Shown here piece by piece: positions 22,510 through 34,243 of a stretch of DNA of 64,000 nucleotides. The notes beneath the pieces were generated by a model. The model was not told where the DNA came from. It made no database searches and saw only the letters and a list, made by a program, of their open reading frames with translations. The DNA comes from Colletotrichum lupini (taxonomy: Eukaryota; Ascomycota; Sordariomycetes; Glomerellales; Glomerellaceae). How positions within the stretch are numbered: the first letter of the stretch is position 1; every line of letters begins with the position of its first letter. The stretch is from contig NC_064677.1 of assembly GCF_023278565.1 (NCBI RefSeq), positions 3,968,001 to 4,032,000 on the forward strand, read 5' to 3'. The position numbers were made by a program, and so were the translations under genes.

Positions 22510-23260
22510 CTTGAGAATGACAACAGCCCCACGCTAGGGGCGGAAGGCAGCCTGGAGACGGCAAAAGGTATCGAGTTTCGGAGCGAAGTATTGGGGGAGG
22601 TTCGGTCAGGTACTCCGGGTTCTATGGTACATTGTGGATGGAGGTCGGCTCCGGTGGTATTGTGTCGTCGTCTTCGTTTGTCGTCGCCGTCGCCTCGGGG
22701 GTTAGTGTCCAAGGGATGTCAGAGTAGGAGATGCGGGACGGTTGATGGCGGGCTTGCTGTGGCGTGCCAACTTGGCTTGTGGAGAGAGCTGTGCTGTAGC
22801 GCTGCTTGCTGCTCGATAATCCAAACCCCACCAAAGCCCAGCCCCGATAATGATGTGCTGGGGCTCCACGACCTACCCAAGGTAAGGTGGTAAGGTATGT
22901 TGGTACTGTGTCTATGAGCTTCCCGCGCTGTCGGGCACTGTATGGCCGGTGCAGACCGCAAACCCAATCCCACTAACACCGACCGACAGCTTCTCTCTAA
23001 TCGTCATTGCGCCCAGCTCCACGACATTTTTCTTTGGGACGAACTCACTCGGCATTTCGGACGGCGCAACCAGAACCTCGCGGGAGGGCTCTGTATAAAC
23101 ACACTCGTTCTTTACGATTTCCATCAGCAGCATTGTACATTGAGCGCAACAAGCATAGCTCATTGACTTAATACCGACCTCCCACGTCCTCCAAGCCCAC
23201 ATCGCGAACCTCGAAACCTCCCACCACACCCCCCCGAACCCACGACCAAAGAACACCACA
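22510..23260. promoter_or_regulatory. Divergent intergenic region, AP-3 delta / COQ10
   Basis: About 750 bp with promoters for both genes. A TATAAAC at 23094-23100 lies 160 bp before the COQ10 start and may be its TATA box. The sequence ACCTACCCAAGGTAAGG (22871-22887), followed by TGGTAAGGTA, belongs to the recurring intergenic motif described among the findings. Confidence 0.5.
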
Positions 23261-23911
23261 ATGGCAACCGCAAGACCCCTCCTCCGCCTCCCACCCCCAT
23301 TACGAACCTCCCTCACCCCTCGAACCCGCCTCACCACCCCCTCCCGCCGACCCTTCTTCAACCTCCCCAACCTCGCACCCTCAACCGCCCCACAAGTCCT
23401 GACCGCAACCCGCACAATGCCCTACCCCTCCACCCAACTCTACGACGTAATCTCCGACGTGGACGCCTACCAGACCTTCGTCCCCTACTGCGCCGCATCC
23501 CGCGTGACGGCCTGGTCCGCACCCGACCCGGACCCGGCAAACGGCGGCCGGCGGTACCCAACGCAAGCCGACCTCCGCGTCGGCTGGGGCGGCTTCGAGG
23601 AGACGTTCACGAGCAGACTCCACTGCGTGCCGGGGAAAAGCGTCGAGGCGATCAGCGGCGCCGACGTGGAGGGCGCGAGTCCCGGTAACGGAGGCGAGGG
23701 CGGCGCCGTGTTCAGGAGCTTGGTTACAAAGTGGCAGCTGAGGCCGCTTGCCTCCGGGACGGGCACCGAGGTGGATCTGGTGATTCGGTTCCAGTTCGCG
23801 AATCCGTTGTACTCGGCCGTCAGCGCTGCGGTTTCTGAAAAGGTGGCGGGCGTCATGATTGAGGCGTTCCAGAAACGTGTAAAGGCCGTTTTGGGTACTC
23901 CCAGACTATAA
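23261..23911 (+). CDS. coq10: Coenzyme Q-binding protein COQ10, mitochondrial (START domain)
   Basis: A single exon of 216 aa starting at the ATG that follows a C/A-rich leader. Residues 1 to about 45 are Arg-, Pro- and Ser-rich without acidic residues, as in a mitochondrial targeting peptide. The START/polyketide-cyclase fold follows: PYPSTQLYDVISDVDAYQTFVPYC at about residues 54-77, the RVGWGGFEETFTSRL strand, TKWQLRPL, and the C-terminal helix VAGVMIEAFQKRVKAVLG. Coq10 binds ubiquinone and supports its delivery to respiratory complexes and its synthesis. The YPSTQLYDVISDVDAY signature and total length are typical. A Gly-rich insertion (EGASPGNGGEGGA) lies between strands. It is divergent from AP-3 delta. 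Confidence 0.9.
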   Translation: MATARPLLRLPPPLRTSLTPRTRLTTPSRRPFFNLPNLAPSTAPQVLTATRTMPYPSTQLYDVISDVDAYQTFVPYCAASRVTAWSAPDPDPANGGRRYPTQADLRVGWGGFEETFTSRLHCVPGKSVEAISGADVEGASPGNGGEGGAVFRSLVTKWQLRPLASGTGTEVDLVIRFQFANPLYSAVSAAVSEKVAGVMIEAFQKRVKAVLGTPRL

Positions 23912-24525
23912 AGGGTTCTTACCCGAACTTCTCTGTAGAAGAGCTGTACAACATGTAGACTAATAAAGACATGGGAAAGGCTTAGAAAGTAAAAGTCATC
24001 GTGAGGTCATTGTCAAGAAGTGAATATATAAAACAGTGCAATGTTCGTTTTCGTCGCCAATAATCTACCACACCATAACTTGTCTGTGCAAGAAGAATAA
24101 ACCAAAAGAATAAACATCTACCAAATGGGCCTCACAGTCTTGTCCTCCTCTTTTTGCGCCATGCCTCGGAAAAAAAATTTGTCGTCCCCCTTGGCTTGCC
24201 CCCCATGATGCATGCAATGCTCCGCCAAAACATGTACGGTCTCTCTCGGGGGAAATAGGTGTCCCGCCCTCACGCAGCTCATACTCCGGCATACATGCGT
24301 TATAAGATCGTCGAAATGAACCGTGGTTGCCGTAAGATGCATTTCGGAGGCTCGATCTGACTGACGGGAATCTGAATAATGTGGAAAAAGAAGGCGCGAC
24401 AAGGTATCATATGTAAAAACAAATAAGGACCCCCAGCCCGGCAAGTTCGTTGAGTTGTGTGTGATCATAACAGGTCTTTAGAGTTCAAGGAAAGTTCCGA
24501 TATGCGCGCTGGTGATCATTTCTTC
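23912..24525. other. Convergent 3' intergenic region, COQ10 / ubiquitin-like coiled-coil gene
   Basis: About 610 bp. A minus-strand frame of 116 codons (24118-24468) has no recognisable motif and probably lies in the 3' untranslated region of the next gene. No RNA gene seen. Confidence 0.5.
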
Positions 24526-27107
24526 CTACGCATCTGTTAGCGCACAGCACCAGCGTGGCAATAATATTTGGCAACTTACTTCTTCTTGGGAGCCTTTGCA
24601 GCGCCGCCGGCCAAGAAATTGAGCATCGAGCCCTTAGCTTTGGATTTGTGCTTAGAGGACTTGCCGGGCTCAACCGTAACGACGTTGGCAGGCATGCCGT
24701 GACCGCCGGGACGTGCGCCGGGACCGACCCAGCCCGGTGGGGGAGGTGGCTGTGGGCCGCCGCCGCCAGGCCTGCCACCTGGAGGAGCCATACCCGGAGG
24801 GAAGCTACCCATTCGAGCATGACCATGTTGCCTCATGCCTGCCATATGCGCCATCCTCTCTCTGGTGGCAGGGTCGAGCGGCATGCCATGCGGCGGCATA
24901 GGCATGCGCGGAGGCGCCTTATCCATGGGCCACATTCGCATCTCAATGGTCCAGTCTGGCTCGACCACCTTGTCCCAGACCTGGGGCAAGATGATTTCGC
25001 CATTAGGCCCAATCAAATCGTAGTGACCCTCTTGTACATGCGGTCCGATGACGTCCACGTGAATGAAGGCTTGTTTAATGAGCTCTTCCATACCCTACAT
25101 CAAAGTCAGTTTGGCGCCAGCGAGAGCAAATAGTTTGTAAGGCAAACGTACTGTCCAGGTTGAGCACAAGTGGAAGGGGAAGCTGAATTTCCTGCCCACG
25201 GCATCCTTGAACTTGATAGGGGCTTTGTCTTTGCCCTTGTTCTTGTCGGCCTCGTACTTGGCTTTGGCCTCTTCGGTGTACTTCTTCTTGAGCTCCTCGT
25301 CGGCCTTCTTAGCAGCGGCGGCGGCGGCAGCAGCCTCTTCGGCGGCCTTCTTTTCAGCCTCCAATTTGGTGCGAGCTTCAAACTCGGCCTTGGCCTTCAT
25401 TTCCTCCTCGTACTTCTTCTTGGCTGTCTCAGCCTCCTCGGCGGCCTTCTTCTCGGCAGCGATTGCGGCTTCGGCCTTCAATCTCATCTCCTCCTCGTAC
25501 CTCTTCTTCTCCGCCGCAGCCTCCTCCGCCGCCTTCTTCTCCGCCGCGACCTTGGCTATCCAGTCGGCTTCAGCCTTGGCCTTGAGATCGGCTTCGAGCT
25601 TTGCTTGCGCCGCTGCAGCCTCGGCAGCTGCCTTCTTCTCGGCCTCCATCTTGGCACGGGCTTCGTCTTCGGCCTTCTTGCGCATCTCGTCCTCCCATTT
25701 TCTCTTGGCTTCGGCCTCTTCGGCGGCCTTGGCTCTGGCATCGGCCTCAGCCTGGATTGCCTCCTTGAGACGTTGCCTCGCTTCGGCTTCGGCCTTGATG
25801 CGAGCCTCTTCCTCAAGCCTCTTACGCTCAGCCTCGGCCTTCAACTCGCGTTCCAGCCTCTCCCTGGCTTCACGCTCAACCTTGGCCATGGCTTCCTGGT
25901 GGAGCTTTTGTCTCTGCTCCTCGGCTTTGCGTTCAGCCTCAATAGCCTCTCTGGCAGCCTTTTCGGCCTCAATCTTTGCCTTTTCAATCTCCTTTTGCGC
26001 GAGCTCCTGGGCCTCCTTCAGAGCCTCCATTCGTCGCTTGATGTTCTCTTCTGCTTCTTTCCGAAGCTTCTCCTCCAGCTCTTTCTGCTTCTGCTGCTCT
26101 TCCTTCTCAGCCTGCATCTTTTTGAATAGCTCGAGTTCTTGTTGGAGCTTCTTCTTCTCCGGGTCCTCTTTTGGTGGCGGCTCGGGTGCGGGGGTCTTGG
26201 ACGGTTGCGGTGCTTCTGTAGGGGGAGGGGGAGGGAATTGTCCGCCCATGTACTGCATGTGGTGTTGCATCTGTTGATAGCCGTGTGGGTTGTAATGGGC
26301 CGGTGGGTGCTGTTGCTGGTACGGCATCATATCGTATCGTCCGGGCTCTCCTCCGAAGTAGCTTTGCCCACTGTGACTCGACATTGGTGAAAAGGCATTG
26401 TGATTATAACCACCATATCCCAACATCCGGGGTTCGGGATGGCCGTATGGGCTCGGGGCGCCGTAGCCGCCTACGTGACTTTGAGGGTAGCCAGGCTGCG
26501 GGTGACCACCACGACCACCATAGTAGGAAGGATGCCCCCCATGGCCAGGCGCCGGTACGTGACCGTAGCCGGAACGGGGGCCAAAGGGGGACGCGTCGTA
26601 GTCGTTGGAATCCAGGCTTTCAGTTGGGGTCGGCACTGGACCGGGCCGATACGGGTATTGGATGGATGTGCCGGGGGGAGGAGCAGTAGGTTGGGGGATG
26701 TGGTGTTGACGATATTGGACTGCGCGTTGTTGCTGGGGATGATGTTGTTGATGGTGATGTTGCTGATGATGTTGCGGTAGCGCCGGACGAGAGTATCGGG
26801 GAGCACCGTCGTTTGAGGCCGAGTCGTCTGGTTCAAGATCCTCGGAGTCTGCTATGGAAGAATCTGTTTCCGAGACTTCGGAGGAGCTGATACCTTCAGT
26901 TTCGTGATGGTGGCTGCCTTGGTAGTACGACTCGTCTTCACTTGCAGAGGTGGATTGAGACGCTATGGGCGCGGACGACAGATGACCCGGGCGTCGATAT
27001 GGTTGTGCTCGTCTTCCGGTTGTGTTAGTTGACTGGTGTATGGTGAAAGCCACCAAGTCGATTGGTCCCTGGCGTAGTTGAAAATATAAGACTTACGCGG
27101 ACGACAT
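24526..27107 (-). CDS. Large coiled-coil protein with a C-terminal ubiquitin-like domain
   Basis: Proposed exons 27107-27097 (11 nt), 27012-25152, 25094-24580 and 24535-24526, giving 798 aa. Residues 1-280 are low-complexity and rich in His, Gln, Pro, Gly and Tyr. Residues about 290-600 form an uninterrupted Ala/Glu/Lys/Arg-rich helix (EEAEAKRKWEDEMRKKAEDE style repeats). A ubiquitin-like domain spans about 600-675 (APIKFKDAVGRKFSFPFHLC, then GMEELIKQAFIHVDVIGPHV, GHYDLIGPNGEIILPQVW). The tail is Pro/Gly-rich and ends in lysines. Similar domains occur widely in filamentous ascomycetes; function is unknown to me. The first exon (ATG TCG TCC GC) is inferred from a perfect GTAAGT donor and the absence of another in-frame ATG; only TTG precedes. 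If the last intron is retained the product simply ends two lysines earlier, at 24576. Confidence 0.78.
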
Positions 27108-27951
27108 GAGGAAGTCTGTGGCGAAGAAAAAGACCCTTTACTCACGACGATCTCGCAAGAAAGTCGGAGCAAAGGGGTGAATCGAGCGAGGACGTGGGAT
27201 GAAATAGGGTGGGCGAAAGTCAGGGTTCCTCTATGGGAAACCGACAGGAATTCGGTGTCGAGGGCACGAATGTGATGGTGTGTAGGTCGGGTACAGCGTT
27301 CGTCCTGGCGCAATTGGCACAAGGGTGGTGGTGGGTGGATTCCAAGCAACGAACTGGTGGCGGAAGAAGGAAAGGGAGGATAGGATGGGTTGACGGTTAA
27401 GATTGAAAGCAAAGCAGAGCGATCAGATGACAGCAGCGTAGAGCGGTAAGAGAGGCGACGGCGGCGGCAGACTTGAAGAAAACAAAGTTTCTGTGCGAAG
27501 GACTGAGTTGCAGGACGAGTCGAGACGAGACGAGACGGACGGTTTGCGAAAATTGAGGGGTGGGCAGGGCGGCAGTCGGTCGGTGGGTGGATATTCGTTC
27601 GTGGGCTTGGGAATGTAACCAGGGAAGCCCCCTGCTATTTGGCGAGATCGTGCAGTTGGGCGCAAAAAGAAGCGCGATTGGGTGCAAGGAAAATTGTGGC
27701 AGCTGGGCAGCTATTGCGGGTCTAGTCGACCGCTCCGTTTAAGACAACCTTTTAGGTAGACAAGGCCAAAGCCAAGGCGTACGGGGTACAAGAAGGAGTG
27801 CTGTGTATGTAGTAGGCACGAAGTACACCTCATGCACAACCTAAGCCGCGCAGCCAGGTCTGGACGAATCGGTATGAATTGGCAACTCTGAGCCCTAAAG
27901 AGAGATGCTTAGAGAAGAAAGCCTGTTGGGGTGGCGATGCGATGTGATGTT

Positions 27952-27971
27952 CTGCGCTGCGCTGCGCTGCG
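27952..27971. repeat. (CTGCG)4 pentanucleotide repeat
   Basis: Four perfect tandem copies of CTGCG, followed by degenerate GCGATATGCGATGCGATG. It lies about 850 bp upstream of the ubiquitin-like gene start, in non-coding sequence. Confidence 0.9.
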
Positions 27972-28726
27972 ATATGCGATGCGATGTGCACAGCAGAAGT
28001 ACCTTGCTGCGTCGAGAGGTTGAGAGGTCGAGAGAAAGAGTGAGGGTGCCAGCCAAATGGAAGAAACCCGTCCCACTTTTGGACGGAGCGGGAGGAGAGG
28101 GAATCTCGTGCTGGGCACCGCAATTGCCTGATTAAGCGGTTGGTCTTCAGGGATCCGGTAGCCGACAGACGGGGGTTGTCGGTGAGAGCAAAACCAAAAA
28201 GCGGGCAACGGTCGACACAGCGGACCAGTCCTCGGGCTTCAAGCACTAGGTACTTTACCGAGTAGCGACTAGAAGGCGTATCCGTCCGTAGTGCCGCGTT
28301 GTGGGAGTACGTAGTAGCAAACTACCTAGACCACCTTGGGGGTACTGATACCACCTAAGCTACAAGCCTCAGATCAGCACACATTCCGGTGAATCATGTG
28401 GAATGAACACACAGACACAGACACGATAAGATAGGCATGGAGAAGGGAGGGGGGACGGGGTGGAGGGGAAGCGAATGTACACCAAGAAAAAAACACAATG
28501 GCTCTTCTGGCGGTCACCACGACCAGCCAGGGCGAGCCCAACCCAACCCCGCCATCCCATCCCATCCTGTCCGCCCGCTCTCAGGCCGTACAGGCTAAGG
28601 AAAGTACTGGTAATAGGGACTTGGACAACAGTCAGGTGAGAGGGAATCGTTAACCAGGGCACAAGCCAAATTGACCAAGAGTTGTGATTGGTGCAGGCAG
28701 GCTTCAGTGATCCGAGGTGCCAGAAC

Positions 28727-28760
28727 GAAGAAGAAGAAGAAGAAGAAGAAGAAGAAGAAG
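28727..28760. repeat. (GAA)n microsatellite
   Basis: A perfect 34-bp GAA tract in the gene-poor region. It reads as a Ser or Lys run in chance frames but no credible gene covers it. Confidence 0.95.
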
Positions 28761-29664
28761 CCCTGATCTTCGCATCGCAAACGCCGTGACCATCGCCGGG
28801 CAGAGAAAACGGGGAGAGAGGACGGGGCACCAAAGGCACCCATCGGTCCCATCCATCGTATGGGGACGGGCAGGGAAGGGGATACCAAGGAAGGGATGTG
28901 TGCTCGCCTTGCTGGGTGCTGGGCTGGCCGACGGTCTCGACCCCCTTGCTTTGTTGTCCCACTTGGGTGCCCCGGGAGATGGGCCACGGCCCATGGACGA
29001 CAGATCCAATGGACTAACAGAATAAAGTGGGTGGCCGATTGTCATTCAATGACTGTCACCAGTGAGCACTGCTCCGCTGGCCGGGGGTTGCGTCGGCCGT
29101 ACATAGAATCATCAATGTCGGGTGTGTCATGGACTTGCCGTGTTGCCCCTCCTCTACGCTATTGTGTATGAGTCCAGACAGCCACTGACAAGCCGGTCCA
29201 TACATAGTTGGCTGAGCCTCCAAGGCAATTGTTGTCTGGGGTGGCTGTCCGTACCTTACTTCCACAAGATAGGCACAACGACCATCACAAGTAACAGTAC
29301 TGGGAACGACGACAATAGAATGAGGGGTAAATGTAAAGTAAACAGCACAATCGACATCGGCAGCTGGCCGAGGTGACGGATAGTTTGTTACCCTGCGGAC
29401 CGCCTGCAGGTAGCCGGCACTTGACAGCTTCTTGACAGGGGATACAGACAAAGATGCAGATGGAGAATTGCAATCCAAGTCAAGGTACGGAAACACAGAT
29501 GAAGAACGACATAACACCACACACTTGCGTCGGTATGAGTAATGTGTTGGGTGTGGGATGGTGAGGAATTGCAGAGACGCGAGGAAAGTTGAAGCGCGAC
29601 CAGAAGAACGATGGAAACCGTAACTAACGTTTCACGTACCTTGTTTACTTGGTTCCCCTTTTTT

Positions 29665-29694
29665 GGTGGTGGTGGTGGTGGTGGTGGTGGTGGT
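29665..29694. repeat. (GGT)10 microsatellite
   Basis: Ten perfect GGT copies in non-coding sequence. Confidence 0.95.
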
Positions 29695-30756
29695 GTGGTG
29701 AGGTTTGAGACACCTTTTTGAGGAAGGATGGGTAGGACCTGAGACCTGAGACCTGACAGGGACGGGCGATGGCAGATCAGACGCAAAGGGTCGTCTCTTT
29801 TGGGATGCGGCGATACAGAGCACGGAGTAATTCGTATGGTGCTCTTCTCCTTCGTGTGAATTTAGGTTGCTCTCTCTGGCGGGGTGATAGGTAGTTCGAA
29901 CGACCCGAGGTTGGTTCGGATAGGCTTGGAAAAGCAATTAGGTCAGGAAGAAAGGAGATACTGTGACTTGGTACCGAGAGAATGCACCTACCCGCAGGCG
30001 ACTACAAAGTACCAGCTCTGTCAGTTCTCAATGCGCCGTACCTGGGCTGGTCCTGCGCCGGACTGTTCTGGCCGGGGGAGAGTGGATGTCTTTCACTTTT
30101 TGGTGGTTCAATGTTTCGGTGAGGAACGTGCTCGAAGCGTGGCTCCGTTGCGGGACGGACCTCTTTAGACGTTCGTTTATGCTGGTGGGGCTGCCGGTTG
30201 AGAGGGTACTGGAGTAAAGTAATACGGAGTGTATGCTTTGTCTGTCTCGTTTGCGAAAATGGCGCGAGGATCCTTTGACGCCGTTGGTGCTGCTGCTGCT
30301 GAGAATTGCAGTGTTAGAAAAGAGGGACGTTGGACGGCGACAAGAAAAATAGCCAGAAATGCAGGGCAGAGAAATCGGCGGTCAGAATGTGTGAGTGTGA
30401 GCAGGCTGGATGAGGCGGCGCAAACTATTTATTTGGATGACGGAACAAGGAGGGAGACAGAGACGGAGGGAGGGAGGGGCAGATGGACGGGCGACGACGG
30501 GTGTGAGGGATGAACGAGGGTTGGGGGCGAAGACGAGGCCTCTCTGCTCCATCGCAGGTCATCACCACTCGTCAACAATGCAGATGGAACCTGGAAGTGT
30601 CGACAGGCTCGTTACCTACTGCTTTGGGTACGCAATCCCTAGTGCAGAAACATCCCGTCCTGCTTTTAGGGCCATCGAAAGCCAATGCCCGGCCATTCGG
30701 GCTCATCGACTTGGCTTGCGCCGTTCCGAGGACCAGTAGGAAGTCGAGGATGAACG

Positions 30757-30792
30757 TACCTTACCTCACCTTACCTCACTTTACCTCAACCT
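30757..30792. repeat. Three tandem TACCTCA-type motifs
   Basis: The stretch holds three near-copies of a 10-11 bp unit (CTTACCTCAC, CTTACCTCAC, TTTACCTCAA) in direct order. The same core appears singly or inverted in several other intergenic regions of the window. Confidence 0.75.
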
Positions 30793-30904
30793 GCCCTTTC
30801 TCACTTTTGATATCCTGCACCCGCACCCGAACCTGCACTCTCAGTAGCTCGTCTTCGCAGTGACTTTGATGAACTGGAATCCAGGCAGCCGTCAGTCAGC
30901 TGTG

Positions 30905-30917
30905 CCCCCCCCCCCCC
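30905..30917. repeat. Poly-C run (13 bases)
   Basis: Thirteen consecutive C bases in non-coding DNA. The length may carry sequencing error. Confidence 0.9.
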
Positions 30918-32594
30918 TCACCTCACGTCTCCTTACTCGCCCAAATCTCTCACCGTTTCTCGGAGCACAGAGTAACCAAGGTACCTTGAGTTGCACACCC
31001 GACGTTGGAAAGCGCCGCAGCCTCCTCTGGAATTCTCGGCCTTCCATGTTGGTTGCTGTCTGAAAGCGCCGCTCACGTCCGGGTCAAAATCAACCTAAGG
31101 TACCGTACCCAGCCGTCCTCCCGCCCTCTGCGGCGCTAGGTACCAAGTATACCTTCAGCGATGGAAGTCTCCACTGCGGTTGAATCGTTGGACCCCCTGT
31201 CGTTCCATGCCCGTCGTCTTCGGTAGCAGTCCTATGCAATCAACCACGCAGCCTGCTTCACATGACAACACATCGACACAATCTCAACAGCGGTACTGAA
31301 AGTGGTAGCTTTCACAATGTTGGGCGAAAAATTCTCAGGCGCTCCCGTATCCTCAGGTGGTTTCTCCCGCGACGTGTGATTGGTACTTGGTCTTGTCTAG
31401 TTGCTTTATAATTCGAGGAGTAACAGTCTTCTCAGAAATACACGACATGGTTTGCAAGCGTAGGCGGAACCAAAAATGGGCGGCGGTGATCTTTCGAGCG
31501 GACCAACAAAGTTTGTGTAACAATGCTTGTCTTCTGCAGATGACTGGTCCGAACTGTGGTAGGTATCTCGTCGGCGTCTCTCAACTTTTAGCTTATTCTT
31601 CTCTCTTCGTCGTCTAAAGCGCCAGAGGAATCGAGATAATACGGGGATAACAGGGGCGGTCAAAGAATTTGGTACCGACACAAGTGCTTGTTTTTTTTGC
31701 CTTCAGCTTACTTACATGGCACCGCCCGGATATATAAGTGACACCTCAAAGGCAACCGCGCAACTTGATTGGCACTGGTGTATTTCGTCAGTCCATTCTG
31801 CCAACGACCCTCGAGCCCGAAACCGCTTCGTCGTTGCCCGACGGGTCTTAATTCACGACGCCGGCGCACTCTGTTCTGCATAGGTAGCCAGGGTCTCGAA
31901 TGACGGTGCCTGAGATCCATCCGCGGATCAACTCACTGACTCACTGCCAGCGCATCTTGTGGGCCGCCTTGGCCCATCGGGCTCCCAACGACACGCCTGG
32001 AACCTCGGATGACATGCAGCTCTGCCACCTAGTGAATGTCAGTTTGCGACAATTGGGCACGACTACGGGTGTGGCCACGGCGGCATCGATGGACCTCGAG
32101 GCAATAGAAGAGAGCGGTAGATAATTCATTCGACGGTATTGGCGGCGGCCTCTGCCTATCTGTGAAACATCCCCACTGCCAGACTCGCTTTTTGTTCCTG
32201 CCCAATAGCTAGAGAGTCTCCCAAGCTTCGTCTCGACATCGATTGCGGCCACTATAGCGCCCGAGCGACACGATCCGCTGTTCGCTGAATGTCTCTTCGT
32301 GTTCCAATGTTGAGCGACATGCCCGCGATTGGCTGGCCGACGGGCCAAGGATACTCGCGTATTGCCAGTAGCACGTGAACGTTTTGTTGCAGGCACAGCT
32401 TCGTTAACTACTTGATTTGAATGTTCCGATTGCTTGCTAATTCCGACGTACAGCCTGTACCGATGATGGCTGCTCGCCTAATATGATGTGCATAAAGCAC
32501 GCCCGTTGGCATGCCAATCCGTTAATGTGACCATGCAGTCACGATATGAGATAATCCAGGGTCGTTTGCTTTTCGTCTTCGGATGACGCGGTGC

Positions 32595-33725
32595 TCATCT
32601 CACAAGGTCCACTGACTCCTTCGAGAGCAGATCTCGGGCTGCTGCCACTTCCGATTCATCGTAACCTTGCCAGAGCCTCTCATGCGCTCCGTTGCGGCGT
32701 ACAATGTCGGCCAGCTTTTGCGTTGCTAGCTCGTTGAGCTTCTGTAACGTACCGACGTCAGGAAGGGTCCAGTCCTCCGAGTCTGATTGTCTCGACGGCT
32801 TTGACGGTTCCTTGATAAGTTTGTTCGTAACCTGAAGAGCATGTCAGTCCCAATTGCCGGTCCATTATCACGCGTTATGGCACGCACCAGTTTCAGTCCG
32901 TAGTAACCCCGGAGATAATCATCACAGAGTTCGATGCTGCGGCTGAATCTTTTGACTGATTCCGCCAATTGTTGCTGTGAAGAGCCTTCAGAGGCCGATG
33001 CAGCCATGTACAATACCTCTCCGAGACGAGCATGCATCTAGTCGTGGTCAGTCGGAAACACAATCAGAAGTCGACTCTACGAGACACTAACGTTCCATGC
33101 ATTCGGGGTCAGCACAAGCACTTCCTCGAGCGCATATATAGCTTGTGAGTATAGCCCCTGTGAAAGGTACAAGTCGGCAAGCTCCGCCCACGCCTCCGCA
33201 TCTGTAGGGTTGAAGTCAACGAGACCATTGAGGGCCGTAATTGCTTCAGATGTCTTTCCTGTCGACTTCAGAAGGGCGACGCGACGTTTCGCAACAGGCT
33301 GTCAAGGTCAGCGTTTGCCGTGACACTATGGCAGAGGAGCAACTGACAATGTTTGTCGCGTTCTGTCCTAGTATTGTCTCGTACTCCTTGAGTACCTGTG
33401 CAAGTTCTCCATCATTATCAGCTTCCGCCTCCTTCACCAAACCCTTGAATGCCATGATGCGCTCGTTCTCATTCCCGAATCGGATCACCAGCCTCTCGAG
33501 GCACTGGTGTGCTGCCTGGCTGTCGCCCGTTCGCAGGCAGGCCAGGAGGAGGTTCTCGTAGATGGTCCATATCTCGGGCGTCTCCGAGGCCGAGAAAAGC
33601 GAAAGAAGGGGGGACGATGAGAACGCTGTCGGATTGTTTCGTAGAATCGTAGGTGCTTTCTGGGCAAGCTCGAGGGCCTCGGCTGGGGACAGGTGGCCCT
33701 GGGAGCGGATGAGCGAAGGAGCCAT
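32595..33725 (-). CDS. emc2: ER membrane protein complex subunit 2 (EMC2)
   Basis: Four exons: 33725-33348, 33298-33092, 33037-32888 and 32831-32595, all phase 0, giving 323 aa. Donors are GTCAGT, GTTAGT and GTGCGT; acceptors are CAG, TAG and CAG. The protein is a TPR-type helical solenoid: ALELAQKAPTILRNNP, ENLLLACLRTGDSQAAHQCL, GLVDFNPTDAEAWAELADLY, LYSQAIYALEEVLVLTPNAW and MHARLGEVLYM. The block NPTDAEAWAELADLYLSQGLY with the following TPNAWNMHARLGE is the family hallmark. EMC2 is the cytosolic scaffold of the EMC insertase for tail-anchored and multi-spanning proteins at the ER. It shares a 518-bp divergent promoter region with the TRM140-like gene. Confidence 0.9.
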
Positions 33726-34243
33726 TGTCGCGGTCAGGTCTACCGATTTGCGTATCGATCGGACGAGACGTGGATCAACAACAGGCAGATGATGGAGGTT
33801 GCGCGATCAGGTGTCGTCAATGGGTAAATGTTAATTGAGGATTATCTAAGTTGGCCGGGCTGTACCTAACGGGAGGCATGGGAGGCAGTCGCAATCCGCG
33901 AACCTAGCTCGGGTACGTACCGATTCTAAGGTCCTTCCCCAATACGTTCTGCACCTGGCACCTGGCGCCTGACAATGGTGGTTGCGGTGAGTGGGTCTAT
34001 CACAATCGGGCATTGGTCGCATCGGCTGGCGGCTCTTCATCGCCCCGAAGGTCGGGTCCCACCACGACTTTTTTTTCAGAGACAAAAAGTTCGACACGCG
34101 AGAAAATTTCCAAAAGCTTCTCTACCTCAACCACTCTTTCATTCCTAACCAACACTTAGGACTTTGGAGAGTCAGGCTGCTGCCCACACAGAAACCGGCT
34201 GTGAAAACCGTCGAAAAGTTCGTCTCGGCTTCACACCAGTGAG
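33726..34243. promoter_or_regulatory. Divergent intergenic region, EMC2 / TRM140-like
   Basis: 518 bp between two start codons in opposite directions, holding both promoters. No gene seen. Confidence 0.5.

Larger units (their letters stand above)
27108..32594. other. 5.5 kb gene-poor region with microsatellites
   Basis: No frame here has both an ATG start and a recognisable protein family on either strand. The part next to 27107 is probably a long leader and promoter for the ubiquitin-like gene. It holds a GAA microsatellite, a GGT microsatellite, a 13-C run and several copies of a TACCTTACCTCA / CTAGGTACC motif. A small plus-strand frame at 31900-32124 follows a TATATAAG at 31731-31738. A non-coding RNA or an orphan gene is possible but not shown. 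Confidence 0.55.

Noticed and set aside
25170..26277. Two plus-strand frames of more than 310 codons rich in Leu, Ser or Ala
   Set aside because: Antisense shadows of the Glu/Lys/Ala-rich coiled coil on the minus strand, whose codon pattern suppresses stops on the other strand.
28369..28962. 197-codon minus-strand frame with a Ser run
   Set aside because: It opens with GTG, its Ser run is the GAA microsatellite read backwards, and no domain is visible.
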